A stretch of DNA of 64,000 nt from Azospirillaceae bacterium (GCA_028283825.1 JAPWJW010000002.1:124001-188000), one strand, 5' to 3'. Counted from the stretch's first letter, positions 18,116 through 27,318 are shown. Made by a program: numbers and translations. Notes: a model not told the origin generated them from the letters alone.

Positions 18116-18681
18116 CTACCCCTCCTGGAAATTACCACGAACGCGTCAAGGCGTTCAGAAAACAAGAAAACAACACTGTCAAGATAAATCCGCTTGAGAA
18201 TGTCGTTACCGCCATCTATTCCAGGACTATACCAAACCGCCGACCAAGGAGTGAAGGGGAGATTTACCCAGGGAAGAAATGCCAAAAACAATCATGCAAA
18301 AGAATTTGCGAAATATTTCATTATGACTTTCGTTGGATTTCATCCAAATTCGCGAGCATGCGGTCAATAACCGCAAATAAACACCCCAAAATTACGATCT
18401 ATAATTAATGGGCCATGACTTCGCGCCAAACAAAATGGTCAAATCTCTGCCATCATATCCTCGACGTGACTTTTCCCCTAATTCGAATTTTATGCACAAG
18501 CAAGCCGCCGATCATTCGGGAAGGCAGTGACGGCCCAAAGGACATTCCCGCTCCAGTTCCCAAAGCTCAGGCGGCCTCTCTCCTGAAGGGGACAGGGGCA
18601 TACGGCGGCACAAGGCTCTGTCTCGTGCCGCCGCAATGATGTTTGCGCACCCTTTTGATCATTCCGCCTTGGCCAAGAGAC
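18116..18681. other. 566-bp intergenic region with small palindromes, no gene seen
   Basis: AT-rich middle part (about 18170-18500) upstream of gmd. Visible features: TTGACA on the minus strand at 18177-18182, without a good -10 partner; the perfect inverted repeats TTGGAT-TTC-ATCCAA (18333-18347) and TGCGGT-CAATA-ACCGCA (18359-18375); and a degenerate copy of the dispersed hairpin repeat near the right end. It probably holds the promoter for gmd and the gmd-like gene. I see no credible coding sequence. Confidence 0.5.
18543..18636 (-). repeat. Degenerate copy of the structured intergenic repeat
   Basis: A GCGGCAC...GTGCCGC hairpin (18604-18634) lies 47 bp past the stop of the 1169-residue glycosyltransferase, in the same sense as that gene. 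On the minus strand it is followed by a GGAACTGGAGCGGGAATG stretch reminiscent of copy 1. The central hairpins of the better copies are not recognisable, so membership is tentative. Confidence 0.4.
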
Positions 18682-21600
18682 TCAGGACCCGGACGGACTG
18701 TCCGCCAGCCACTCCATCCGGATCTCCGATACCGTGCACACGGTCTCTTCCACGACGAAAAAGCGGATCTCGAAATCGGCGATGGGCTCATCGACTGTGA
18801 CAAGGCCGCCGATTTCCATGGGATCGGCAAGCGGCAGCAGGTCGCCGACGTCATATCGAACCAAGGTGCGGCTACCCGCCTTGCCGCTGATGTCCAGGAA
18901 CTCCTCGCCGGTCATGTGCCCGGCATGTCCCCTGACCGTCAATCGATAGGTTCCTGGCCGCAACGGCAGATAGGGACCGAAAAAAAGGAAACCCCGCGTA
19001 TTCGTCGTCACAATGTCGCGCCCGTGACGTGAACCGCAGCTGGTGTTCAACCGCCGGTCGCTTCCCCAAAACACGTGGTCATCCCGGGACCGCATCGACC
19101 AGTCGACGGACCGGCTGCGATCCCGGATGGCGTCCCACAACTGACGCGCGCTTTCCTGCCAGGTTTGGTGACTGAGGTCGTCAGCGCGAACATGCCGGCC
19201 TTGGCCATATGCCTCCAGCCAACGGCGCACCGCCGCCGCGATGGTCGCCGGGTCGGGATCATCGGGGAAATAACTGGCGTGGCCGCCGGCCACTTCCCGG
19301 AAGACCGCAAGGTCCCGCGCCAGGATGGGCAACCGATGGTGGGCCGCTTCGATCAGGGGCAAGCCGAAACCCTCGCCCTCACTGGCAGCGATCAGGCAGG
19401 CCGACGCCTCATAGACTTGTTCCAAATATTCGTCGCTGATCTTTTCCAGAAAGAACAACCGGGAATTAGCCAAGGGATGGTGACGCAGCCTGTTCACCAC
19501 ATCTTCATTCATCCATCCCTGCTTGCCCACGATCACCAGATTGGCCTCGAGCCCCTTCCGCCACAGTTGCTCGAAAGCCGCCAATGTCTGGGCATGCCCC
19601 TTGCGGGGCTCAAGGGTGCCGACCATCAGAAACGACGGATGGGCCCGCAGTTGTTCCAGGACCGCCTGGGCTTGCGCGGGCAGGCCTTGCGACGGCCACG
19701 ACCGGGCGATATCCGCCCCGTTATGGTACCAGCCCACGGCGACCGGACGGCTGCGTTCGGGATTGACGGTTTCAAGCCAATTCAGAATATCCGCCGCCAC
19801 CGTCTTCGAAACACCGATCAGGGCGTCGAACTGCGCGACGGTCGTCAGCCAATTCAGGAACGCGCCATAGGTTTCCGGCGGAAAACGATGCGGCAGCAGC
19901 AGCGGCAACACGTCATGGACGACGAAAGCGACCCTGACGCCGCGGTTTCGCCAGTCGTGCAAGGTCGGCGCCTGGGCCGGAATGACGACCGGTTGCAGGT
20001 CCACCGCCACGAACACGTCGCCATCCCATGCTTCGACGGCGTCATCCTCCATCCACGCGCCGGAAATATCGAGAGAAGCGGCGGTGTACCGGCGCGCATA
20101 ACGAAAGCCCGGCTTGTCGGCTGTGGCATAGACAGGCTCCACCACGTAACCGGCCGGCGGGTCACGCAACCATTCGCTCAAGACCGCCCGGGCGACCCGC
20201 TGGATACCGGCGCCGGCGTCATGGCGCACCAGTTCCGAGACATCGACCAGCAATTGCCGGGGGCGGGGCGTGGGGGGATGATTCCGGTTGAACGCGCGCG
20301 CCGCGTCCGCCAACTCGTCCCCCGTCAGGCGCAGGCCCGACAGTTTCCCCGGCACTCCATGGCCACCACGATGCAGCCGCGCATAGATTTGCTCCACAAC
20401 GTGCGCATATTGCTTGGCGCAGTGCCGCGGATGGTACCGATCCCGGACAAACCGCATCGCGGCCGATCCCAAGGCTACGCGGCCCGCCGCGTCGACGGAC
20501 AGGGCGGTCAGTACCTCGGCCAGTTGGGCCGGCCCGACATCCGCCGGCAGCATGCGGACGGCCCCATCGTCCAGTTCCGCCACGCCGCCGATGGCGTTCA
20601 CCACCGTTGCCAGACCGAAGCCCAGGCAGTCCAGGATCGCGTCAATGCCGTCGCCGGACGCGGTTTCCTGCAATTGCACGGCGACATCCGCAGCCGCCAA
20701 CCACGTTCTATAGTCATCCGACGTGATGTGGCCGCAGACCAGAACACGCGGCCCACGGGGATCCCGCCGCAGCCGCCGCCGGAGGTGCGCCGACCTTTCC
20801 GGTGCCAATGGCCCCGCGAACACGAGATAGGCGTTATCGGCCTTTGAGATCGGCGATTCCAACCAGGCGTCCAGCAGCAGGGGACTGAGCGTCGTGCCGC
20901 CCGGCACATCAAAGGCACAGACGATCAGCGCATCGGGATCCATCCCAAGCGCGTCGCGCGCCGAATTCCGGCGGGGCGGTTTTTCCGGCGCGTGAGGGGG
21001 TGCCACCACCGCCCAATCCCGGCTTGTGCCCTCACCGTACCAATCATCCGCCAGGCCAAGGGTATGGTGGTCGGACGCGATGATGCCCAATGCGTCCTGC
21101 AGCACGGGAAGGTTCGCGGGATAGGACGGGACGGCTTGGTCGCGTTCAGCCACGGCCTTGTAACCATGCGCCCGCATCAGCGCCCGGGTGCGGCAATGGG
21201 GACGCCGGCCCTGGCGCTCACTATATTCCTGGGCCCCGGCAAGGGAAAAGTCACGCAGGACGACGACGCCCGGAATGTCCCGCAGCAGATCGAATAACGG
21301 GTCGCAGGCGTCGACGTTCGCGAAGTTGTAGACGACCCGGTCATAAGAAGGCGCCGACCGCCAGAACTGATCGATCGAGACCAGGCCGCAGTGTGCGCGG
21401 TCCAGGCGGTCACCCACCATTTCCGGCGCCTTGACGACGACGTCGACCTCATACCAGCGGGCCAGTTCCGGAACCAGGTCGGCGACCGGGCCTGGAACGC
21501 CGTCCTGATGGACGGGCTGGGGCACGACATAAGCCAAGCGGGGGCGCCCGCCCCGATCCTGCGGCATCGACAGCGGGGGACGGCCTTGGTGGAATTGCGC

Positions 21601-22191
21601 CAAGCCCGACCAGGCGTATCGGGCCACGCGGTCCCACGCGGCCTCGTCCATGGCCTGACCATCGTCAAAACCGGCCCATTCCGGCAGGGTGATCACCCGC
21701 TCGGGCTCGAAACCCAAGCGGTCGACCGCCTGTGCACCCGCCTGTGGCGACGGCGTCAGAATGAGGTCGGCGCATCGCGCATCATCCAGGCGGTCATGCC
21801 AGCCCGGGGATGAGGCCGGGCCCAGCAGCAGGTGCACCGTCGGCAGGCCGTAAAATTGATTGCGGCCGATGATGGCATCATCCGCATCCAGCAACAGCGG
21901 CTGCAACACCCAATCCGGTTCCAGCGCCGCCATATAGGCTTCACGCAGCAACGGTGCCGCCGGATGGCCGGGGGTCGGCGCGCTCCAAACCTTGACGCAC
22001 TGTGGCGGCAAGGCCGGGAATCGGGCCCGGATCGCATCGACGGTTTCCACCGCGCTACCGTTCAGGGCGATGATGACCTCATGCGCCGCCTGCTGGCGAA
22101 CCAATGCCGAGGCAAAAGCCAATACGGAAAGGCTGGCATCGCACTGGAGGCCCCGCCCTTGGCAGACCTGCAAATCAATAACGACCCGCAC
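18682..22191 (-). CDS. Very large multi-module GT4-type glycosyltransferase with C-terminal beta-domain
   Basis: A 1169-residue protein from a GTG start, 6 bp after the stop of the coiled-coil gene. It can be divided into an incomplete N-terminal transferase-like part (1-205), a GT4-like module (about 210-620; AYVVPQPVHQDGVPGPVADL at its start), a full GT4 module (about 650-1040; VGTLEPRKGHAQTLAAFEQL and SEGEGFGLPLIEAAHH), and a final domain of roughly 120 residues that looks like a beta-sandwich (FLFFGPYLPLRPGTYRLTV). The last could bind glycan. The layout recalls WbdA-type polymerases of mannan O-antigens, which work with a coiled-coil partner. Catalytic residues are clear only in the last GT module. 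Confidence 0.75.
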   Translation of the reverse strand: MRVVIDLQVCQGRGLQCDASLSVLAFASALVRQQAAHEVIIALNGSAVETVDAIRARFPALPPQCVKVWSAPTPGHPAAPLLREAYMAALEPDWVLQPLLLDADDAIIGRNQFYGLPTVHLLLGPASSPGWHDRLDDARCADLILTPSPQAGAQAVDRLGFEPERVITLPEWAGFDDGQAMDEAAWDRVARYAWSGLAQFHQGRPPLSMPQDRGGRPRLAYVVPQPVHQDGVPGPVADLVPELARWYEVDVVVKAPEMVGDRLDRAHCGLVSIDQFWRSAPSYDRVVYNFANVDACDPLFDLLRDIPGVVVLRDFSLAGAQEYSERQGRRPHCRTRALMRAHGYKAVAERDQAVPSYPANLPVLQDALGIIASDHHTLGLADDWYGEGTSRDWAVVAPPHAPEKPPRRNSARDALGMDPDALIVCAFDVPGGTTLSPLLLDAWLESPISKADNAYLVFAGPLAPERSAHLRRRLRRDPRGPRVLVCGHITSDDYRTWLAAADVAVQLQETASGDGIDAILDCLGFGLATVVNAIGGVAELDDGAVRMLPADVGPAQLAEVLTALSVDAAGRVALGSAAMRFVRDRYHPRHCAKQYAHVVEQIYARLHRGGHGVPGKLSGLRLTGDELADAARAFNRNHPPTPRPRQLLVDVSELVRHDAGAGIQRVARAVLSEWLRDPPAGYVVEPVYATADKPGFRYARRYTAASLDISGAWMEDDAVEAWDGDVFVAVDLQPVVIPAQAPTLHDWRNRGVRVAFVVHDVLPLLLPHRFPPETYGAFLNWLTTVAQFDALIGVSKTVAADILNWLETVNPERSRPVAVGWYHNGADIARSWPSQGLPAQAQAVLEQLRAHPSFLMVGTLEPRKGHAQTLAAFEQLWRKGLEANLVIVGKQGWMNEDVVNRLRHHPLANSRLFFLEKISDEYLEQVYEASACLIAASEGEGFGLPLIEAAHHRLPILARDLAVFREVAGGHASYFPDDPDPATIAAAVRRWLEAYGQGRHVRADDLSHQTWQESARQLWDAIRDRSRSVDWSMRSRDDHVFWGSDRRLNTSCGSRHGRDIVTTNTRGFLFFGPYLPLRPGTYRLTVRGHAGHMTGEEFLDISGKAGSRTLVRYDVGDLLPLADPMEIGGLVTVDEPIADFEIRFFVVEETVCTVSEIRMEWLADSPSGS

Positions 22192-22197
22192 CCTGGC

Positions 22198-23124
22198 TCA
22201 CTCCCGTCCGCGAATGGTTAGCCTGCGGCGACGCTTCACCAGCCGTTGGGCACCCTCTGGCAAACGGGTCATATCGACAACGATGTCCGGCGCCACCGGC
22301 GCCTCCAAACGCTTAACTTTATTTTCCAATCTATGTTCAAGCGTATCCAGGTTTTCCCGCAAGCGCAGGGCGATCATCTCCGTTTTTTTCTCAATGTTTT
22401 CCTGAAAACCATCAATACTATTCTCTATTTTTTCCGTTCCATTTGCGACATCGCCCTCAAGGTCCAGAATTCTACCCTCAAGACTTTGCATTTTATCCAA
22501 GACTTTGCCCTCAAGGGCGGCCATCGTCCCTATAATTTTTCCATTTAGATCTTCTGAAAATTTCTTAATGCCCGTTATCTCTCTGTCAATTTTTTGATTC
22601 ATGGCATCAATTTTGGCGGACAGCGTCAGTACGCTCAGTGATATCTCTTCAATTGATTGCTGCAATACCATGACGCTGGGATAGATTTTCTCATATACTT
22701 CCTGTGCCGTACCGCCAACCTTATGGTTTATACTTAATATGTTCCCAGCCAAACCCGTCATGGTTTGATGTATATGAGAAACGTCCGTATTCAGTTCTAC
22801 GGTGGACTCATATTGCATCCATTCGAGCTGATGGATTTCGCGCTCTAGTCGCCGGCCGCGCCGGAGCCAGCCCCAAGCACCCCGCTCCCGCTTCGCTTGC
22901 GACAGCATGTCTTCCAATGTGGGATCGAATTCTTTCGCCCCTGACGGCGATTGATCTTTTTCCGCCTGCAGGATCTCCAGCAGGACCTGACGCTTTCCCT
23001 GGCCATCCCGCAATAGCCCCAGGCCCTTGTCCATCTCCTGCGCCCTGGGCTGCCGCCCGAGGACCTTCTCGTAAATCGCCTGGATGAATTCAGCCCCGTA
23101 GGACTTCAGGATATCGTTGATCAT
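22198..23124 (-). CDS. DUF4214 domain plus long coiled coil
   Basis: Start chosen at ATG 23124, preceded by GGAGGAGGAG at suitable distance; the frame extends to 23223 without protein-like sequence. Residues about 8-55 (FIQAIYEKVLGRQPRAQEMDKG) match DUF4214. Residues about 90-270 form a long helical coiled coil with repeated hydrophobic spacing, rich in I/L/M and E/K. The C-terminus is basic (LVKRRRRLTIRGRE). Its stop is 6 bp before the GTG of the 1169-residue glycosyltransferase, so the pair is probably co-translated. A structural partner or molecular ruler for that enzyme is a reasonable hypothesis. Codon use is AT-richer than in its neighbours. Confidence 0.7.
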   Translation of the reverse strand: MINDILKSYGAEFIQAIYEKVLGRQPRAQEMDKGLGLLRDGQGKRQVLLEILQAEKDQSPSGAKEFDPTLEDMLSQAKRERGAWGWLRRGRRLEREIHQLEWMQYESTVELNTDVSHIHQTMTGLAGNILSINHKVGGTAQEVYEKIYPSVMVLQQSIEEISLSVLTLSAKIDAMNQKIDREITGIKKFSEDLNGKIIGTMAALEGKVLDKMQSLEGRILDLEGDVANGTEKIENSIDGFQENIEKKTEMIALRLRENLDTLEHRLENKVKRLEAPVAPDIVVDMTRLPEGAQRLVKRRRRLTIRGRE

Positions 23125-23274
23125 CTGCGAAGCGGCTCCTCCTCCACCCAGGCATATACCATTCGCCACGCGCCCGACAGGGGTGTTCCCGGCCATAGCC
23201 GGGGGGCCAGAAGGGGTAGGCATCGCCCAGCATCACACGGAGGATATTTCCGGACACTGTTGCCTTCAGTCCCG

Positions 23275-24168
23275 TCAACGCCCCTCCCCCGCCAGCATCG
23301 TGAAAATCGCCGAGAAATCCAGCTGGCCGTTGCCGGCGCCGGCGAACAGGGCGTACAGCGCCGCGGCGTTGGCGCCCAGGGGCGTGGCGGCGCCGCTGCT
23401 TGCCGCCGCCGCCTGCGCCAGCTTGAGATCCTTCAGCATCATGTCGACGGTGAATCCCGGGGCATAGTCGCGGTTGGCGGGGGAGGTCGGCACCGGCCCC
23501 GGCACCGGGCAATACGTCGTCAGCGACCAGCACTGGCCGGACGCGGTGGAACTGACATCGAACAGCTTCTGTCGGTCCAGGCCCAGCTTGTCGGCCAGGG
23601 CGAATGCCTCACCGACGGCGATCATGGAAACGCCCAGGATCATATTGTTGCAGATCTTGGCCGCCTGGCCCGTGCCGGGGCCGCCGGTGTGCACCACCGT
23701 CCGGCCCATCAGCGCCAGCAGGGGCCGGGCGCGCTCCACCGCCCCCTCATCCCCGCCGACCATGAAGGTCAGCGTGCCGGCGGCCGCCCCGCCGGTGCCA
23801 CCCGAGACCGGCGCGTCCACCATGGCGAAGCCGCGCGCCGCCGCCGCGGCCGCCACGGCGCGGGCGCTGTCGACATCGATGGTGGAGCTATCGATCAGCA
23901 GGGCGCCGGGCGCGGCGCTGTCGAACACGTTGCCGGCATCCTCATAAACACCGCGCACATGGCGGCCGGCGGGCAGCATGGTCACCACCACCTCCGCCCC
24001 CTGGGCGGCATCCCCCACCGATCCGGCGATGACGCCGCCGGCCTCGGCCAACGCCGCCAGCGATTGCGGCGCCAGGTCGAAACCAGTGACGGCGTGACCG
24101 GCCTTCAGCAGGTTGCGGGCCATGGGCAGGCCCATATTGCCCAGGCCGATGAACGCGATGCGGGTCAT
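23275..24168 (-). CDS. mmsB: 3-hydroxyisobutyrate dehydrogenase
   Basis: The 297-residue length and motifs fit the beta-hydroxyacid dehydrogenase family: FIGLGNMGLPMARNLLKAGH (NAD loop and family signature), DAPVSGGTGGA, and GQAAKICNNM with the catalytic lysine. The start is ATG 24168, preceded by GGGAGAAAACGACC; the upstream extension in frame is discarded. It oxidises 3-hydroxyisobutyrate to methylmalonate semialdehyde in valine breakdown, although close relatives act on tartronate semialdehyde or other 3-hydroxy acids. The aldehyde dehydrogenase gene lies 38 bp upstream on the same strand, so an operon of dehydrogenases for a short 3-hydroxyacid/aldehyde is likely. Confidence 0.8.
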   Translation of the reverse strand: MTRIAFIGLGNMGLPMARNLLKAGHAVTGFDLAPQSLAALAEAGGVIAGSVGDAAQGAEVVVTMLPAGRHVRGVYEDAGNVFDSAAPGALLIDSSTIDVDSARAVAAAAAARGFAMVDAPVSGGTGGAAAGTLTFMVGGDEGAVERARPLLALMGRTVVHTGGPGTGQAAKICNNMILGVSMIAVGEAFALADKLGLDRQKLFDVSSTASGQCWSLTTYCPVPGPVPTSPANRDYAPGFTVDMMLKDLKLAQAAAASSGAATPLGANAAALYALFAGAGNGQLDFSAIFTMLAGEGR

Positions 24169-24206
24169 GGTCGTTTTCTCCCGTGGTTTTTTTGAAAGGC
24201 CGGCGG

Positions 24207-25739
24207 TCATCCCATGTTCAGGATGATGGTCTTCTTATGGGTGAAGTGTTCCAGCATGGATTCCAAGGTGGCCTCCTTGCCCAATCCTGAGGATTTGACG
24301 CCGCCGTAGGACAGGTTGGGCTGCACCACCAGGTTCTGGTTCACCTGGACGAAACCGGCCTGCAGGCGGTGGGTGGCGTCCAGCGCCGTCTTCAGGTCGC
24401 GGGTCCAGATGGTGGCGGCCAGGCCGTATTCGCTGTCGTTGGCCTGGTTGATGACGTCGTCATAGTCGGTGAAGCGGATGACGCAGGTGACGGGGCCGAA
24501 AATCTCCTCCCGCGCCAGACGGCTGTCGTTGGCCATGCCGGTGAAGATCACCGGGCGCACGTACAGGCCCTGGGCCAAGGCCGGGTCGGTGGGCAGGGCG
24601 GAGCAGGCGTGGGCCACCGCACCCGGCGACGCCTCGCCATCGGCGATGTAGCCCCGCACCTTGTCGTACTGCTGGGGGGAGACGATGGTGCCGATGTCCG
24701 TCTTCTCATCCAGCGGATCGCCCATCACCATGGCATCCACCTTGGCCTTCAGCGCGGTGACGAAGGCGTCGTGCAGGCTGTCGTGCACGAAGATGCGGCT
24801 GGCGGCAGTGCAGCTTTGCCCCTGGCGGGTGAAACGCATGCCGGACACGGCCCCGGCGATGGCCTTGTCCAGGTCGGCGTCACCCATGACGATCATCGGG
24901 CTTTTGCCACCCAGTTCCAGGGTCACGGGAATCAGCTTTTCCGCCGCGGCCTTTGAGACGATGCGGCCGGTCTCCACCGAACCGGTGAAGGTGACCTTGG
25001 CGACCTTCGGGTGCGCCACCAGGGGCGCGCCGCAGTCGGGGCCGAAACCGGACAGGATGTTCAGCACGCCGGTAGGCAGCACCTGGGCCATGATCTGGCA
25101 GGCGCGCAGCACGGCGAACGGCGCCTCCTCCGCCGACTTCACCACCACGGTGTTGCCGGCCACCAAGGCGGGCGCGATCTTCAGCGCCATCAGCATCATG
25201 GGCACGTTCCACGGGATGATGGCGCCCACCAGGCCCAGGGGTTCGCGCACCGTGAGGGTCAGCATCCTGGGATTGAAGGGCACCGTCTCGCCCTTCAACT
25301 CGCCGCCCAAGCCGCCGAAGAAGGTGAAGGCGTCGGCCAGCACCCCCGCCTCGACCCGGCTTTCGGTGCGCAGGGCCTTGCCGGTTTCCAGCGCCACCAG
25401 GCGGGCCAGTTCCTCGGCATGCGCGGTCAGGCGGCGGCCGCATTCCGCCACCAGGCGGCCGCGTTCGCGCGCCGGCGTGTCCTTCCACGCCGGGCCGGCC
25501 GCGACGGCGGCGGCGACCGCGGCGTCCACATCCGCCGCCTCGCCAAAGGCGGCGCGGCCCATGACGGTGCCGTGCGCGGGATTGATCACGTCGAAGGTCT
25601 TGCCCGAGACCGCCGGCACCAACTGGCCACCGATCAGGTGCCGGCCCGACAGCGCATCCGCCAGGGCGTGCGGATCCAGCTGCGGCGCCAAGTCATCGCC
25701 GGCGGCGTTGGGGCCAGTGGGGGGGATGGTGGGGGCCAT
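24207..25739 (-). CDS. NAD(P)-dependent aldehyde dehydrogenase
   Basis: A 510-residue ALDH superfamily enzyme. IIPWNVPMMLMALKIAPAL and the GSVETGRIV stretch bind NAD; the catalytic glutamate lies in VTLELGGKSP and the catalytic cysteine in RQGQSCTAASR. It is closer to the general ALDH/betaine-aldehyde class than to CoA-acylating methylmalonate semialdehyde dehydrogenase, because the active-site surroundings match the former. The substrate is uncertain. Start ATG 25739 has a good GGAAGGAACG ribosome site. It precedes the 3-hydroxyisobutyrate dehydrogenase in a probable operon. Confidence 0.85.
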   Translation of the reverse strand: MAPTIPPTGPNAAGDDLAPQLDPHALADALSGRHLIGGQLVPAVSGKTFDVINPAHGTVMGRAAFGEAADVDAAVAAAVAAGPAWKDTPARERGRLVAECGRRLTAHAEELARLVALETGKALRTESRVEAGVLADAFTFFGGLGGELKGETVPFNPRMLTLTVREPLGLVGAIIPWNVPMMLMALKIAPALVAGNTVVVKSAEEAPFAVLRACQIMAQVLPTGVLNILSGFGPDCGAPLVAHPKVAKVTFTGSVETGRIVSKAAAEKLIPVTLELGGKSPMIVMGDADLDKAIAGAVSGMRFTRQGQSCTAASRIFVHDSLHDAFVTALKAKVDAMVMGDPLDEKTDIGTIVSPQQYDKVRGYIADGEASPGAVAHACSALPTDPALAQGLYVRPVIFTGMANDSRLAREEIFGPVTCVIRFTDYDDVINQANDSEYGLAATIWTRDLKTALDATHRLQAGFVQVNQNLVVQPNLSYGGVKSSGLGKEATLESMLEHFTHKKTIILNMG

Positions 25740-25951
25740 CGGACGTTCCTTCCCTGATGTTTATTCTGCGCGCCACGGTACCGCATTCATGAAATGGCGG
25801 CACCGTCGGGCACTTGCCAGTATCCCGGCGGCCACCCGAACGGCATAGACGCCAAGACTGCCCAACCATTGTGCAAAAATGCGCGCATGAGGGTGGGATG
25901 GAAGCGATTTAGGTAACGCCATTAAAATTTGTTACCGCTAACAAAAGACAC

Positions 25952-25980
25952 TTGACGATCATCGGACCAATAAATAATAT
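25952..25980 (+). promoter_or_regulatory. Near-consensus sigma70 promoter
   Basis: TTGACG (25952-25957), a 17-base spacer, and TAATAT (25975-25980) make the best -35/-10 pair in the window. Transcription would begin near 25987 and run rightward into a stretch with no substantial open reading frame that ends in a canonical terminator. Confidence 0.7.
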
Positions 25981-25986
25981 ATTTCT

Positions 25987-26278
25987 CAAGCGACCGGTCC
26001 GGCGGGATGGGTCGCATAAGATGGGGATGGATATAGACCCGAAGTTGTAAGCGCCGCCCTTGAGAGGGCGCGGGTCGGCCCAACGGCCGGCACTTCCGGT
26101 TTCCAAGACATCACATCGTTGAGTTTCGTCGGTCAACCACCGGCACATCGCATCTGGCAAGTCCTGCAATGGCCCGCTCATGGTCCGGCAGGGGTTACCT
26201 GATGGCCCTGTGAGAACCCTCCCGTTCCCAGGGTCTTATCTCCCCAAGCCGGGACGCGCGTCGTCCCGGCTTTTTTTT
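25987..26278 (+). ncRNA. Candidate small RNA of about 290 nt
   Basis: Bounded by the promoter at 25952-25980 and the intrinsic terminator at 26246-26278. The interval has no open frame above about 15 codons in this direction but several stems: GACCCG...CGGGTC enclosing CGCCCT/AGGGCG (about 26035-26075), CGGCC-CAA-CGGCCG, CCTGC...GCAGG around 26165-26195, and ACCCT/AGGGT just before the terminator. It does not match tmRNA, RNase P or SRP RNA as far as I can judge. It could be a free sRNA or a leader/attenuator of the hydrolase gene that starts 110 bp further on. Confidence 0.5.
26246..26278 (+). terminator. Canonical rho-independent terminator
   Basis: A perfect 11-bp stem AAGCCGGGACG/CGTCCCGGCTT with a 5-base loop is followed by eight T residues (26271-26278). 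No protein gene ends upstream on this strand, so it must terminate a non-coding or leader transcript. Confidence 0.9.
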
Positions 26279-26387
26279 GCCCGCGCCCCGGGGCGTGCGC
26301 TGAGCAATCCCACAACTTGACCGTTTGCGACCGGCCCTGCTTCCGGCAGGATGGGGCTGGGGATCTTGATAGTTCCAGTGGGGGACC

Positions 26388-27318
26388 ATGCGCGCACGCC
26401 TGTTCACCGCCGCCCTGACGGCGGGCCTGATGATTGCGACCGCCAGCGCCTGGGGCAAGGGGCCGCCCGCCAGCATCGACCTGGCGACCCAGACCATCCC
26501 GGCCGCCATGCGGCGCCGACCCGGCCCCCGACGCCCAGCATCCGGCCCGCATGGCGGTGCTGCACATCCCCACCGGCAAGGGGCCCGGCGGACACGCGGT
26601 GGCCATCAACGGCGTCGCTTACCTGGCGTCCGGCGCCGGCCCCCACCCCACCCTGCTGCTGCTGCACGGCCTGCCCGGCAACGAGAAGAACCTGGATCTG
26701 GCCCAGGCGGTGCGGCGTGCCGGCTGGAACGCCGTCACCCTCAACTATCGCGGATCGTGGGGCAGCCCCGGCAGCTTCCGCTTCGCCCGCAACCCGGACG
26801 ACGCGGCCGCCGCCCTGGCCTATTTGCGCGACCCCAATCACGCGCAGGAACTGGGCGTGGACACCAAGCGCCTGGTCATCGCCGGCCACAGCATGGGCGC
26901 CTGGGTGGCGGCCCAAACGGCGGCGAAAGATCATGCACTGGCCGGCCTGATCCTGATTTCCATGGGCGACATGGGCGTCCTGGGCAAGATGCCGGCCGAC
27001 AAGCTGGTGGCCGTGATGGCCGATAACCGCGAAACCCTGGAAGGGGTGACCCCCGACAGCATGGCGCAGGAGGTGGCCAAGAACGCCGACGCCTTCGCTA
27101 CCCCGGCCCTGGCGCCCGACCTGACGGCCACACCCCTGCTGGCCCTGACCTCCGACGACGGCCTGGCCAGCCATACCGACGCCCTGGTGGCCAGCATCCG
27201 CGCCCACGGCGGCACCAAGGTGACGACAGCCCACGCCGCCACCGACCATGGCTGGTCCGACCACCGCGTGGCACTGGAGGCGGCGGTGATCAATTGGCTG
27301 CAAGGCTTGAAGCCCTAA
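26388..27318 (+). pseudogene. Secreted alpha/beta hydrolase, split by a one-base frameshift after the signal peptide
   Basis: ATG 26388 encodes a Sec signal peptide (MRARLFTAALTAGLMIATAS, AWG) and about 20 mature residues. The frame then changes between 26508 and 26518, and the rest (RMAVLHIPTGKG onward) continues in the +1 frame to 27318. The body has LLLLHGLPGNEKN (oxyanion region), the nucleophile elbow AGHSMGAW, an Asp in LALTSDDG, and a His in ATDHGWSDHR. One extra base in the GC-rich stretch explains the break: true mutation, sequencing error, or far less likely programmed shift. If intact, it is a periplasmic or secreted esterase/peptidase-like hydrolase of about 309 residues. Confidence 0.75.

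Noticed and set aside
18177-18182. TTGACA as the gmd promoter
   Set aside because: No acceptable -10 element lies 16-18 bases downstream on the minus strand.
26035-26110. A further copy of the structured repeat inside the sRNA candidate
   Set aside because: It has GC-rich stems, but lacks the ACTGGAAA...GAGGA linker, the GGAT-loop hairpin and the CGGCACGAG stem.
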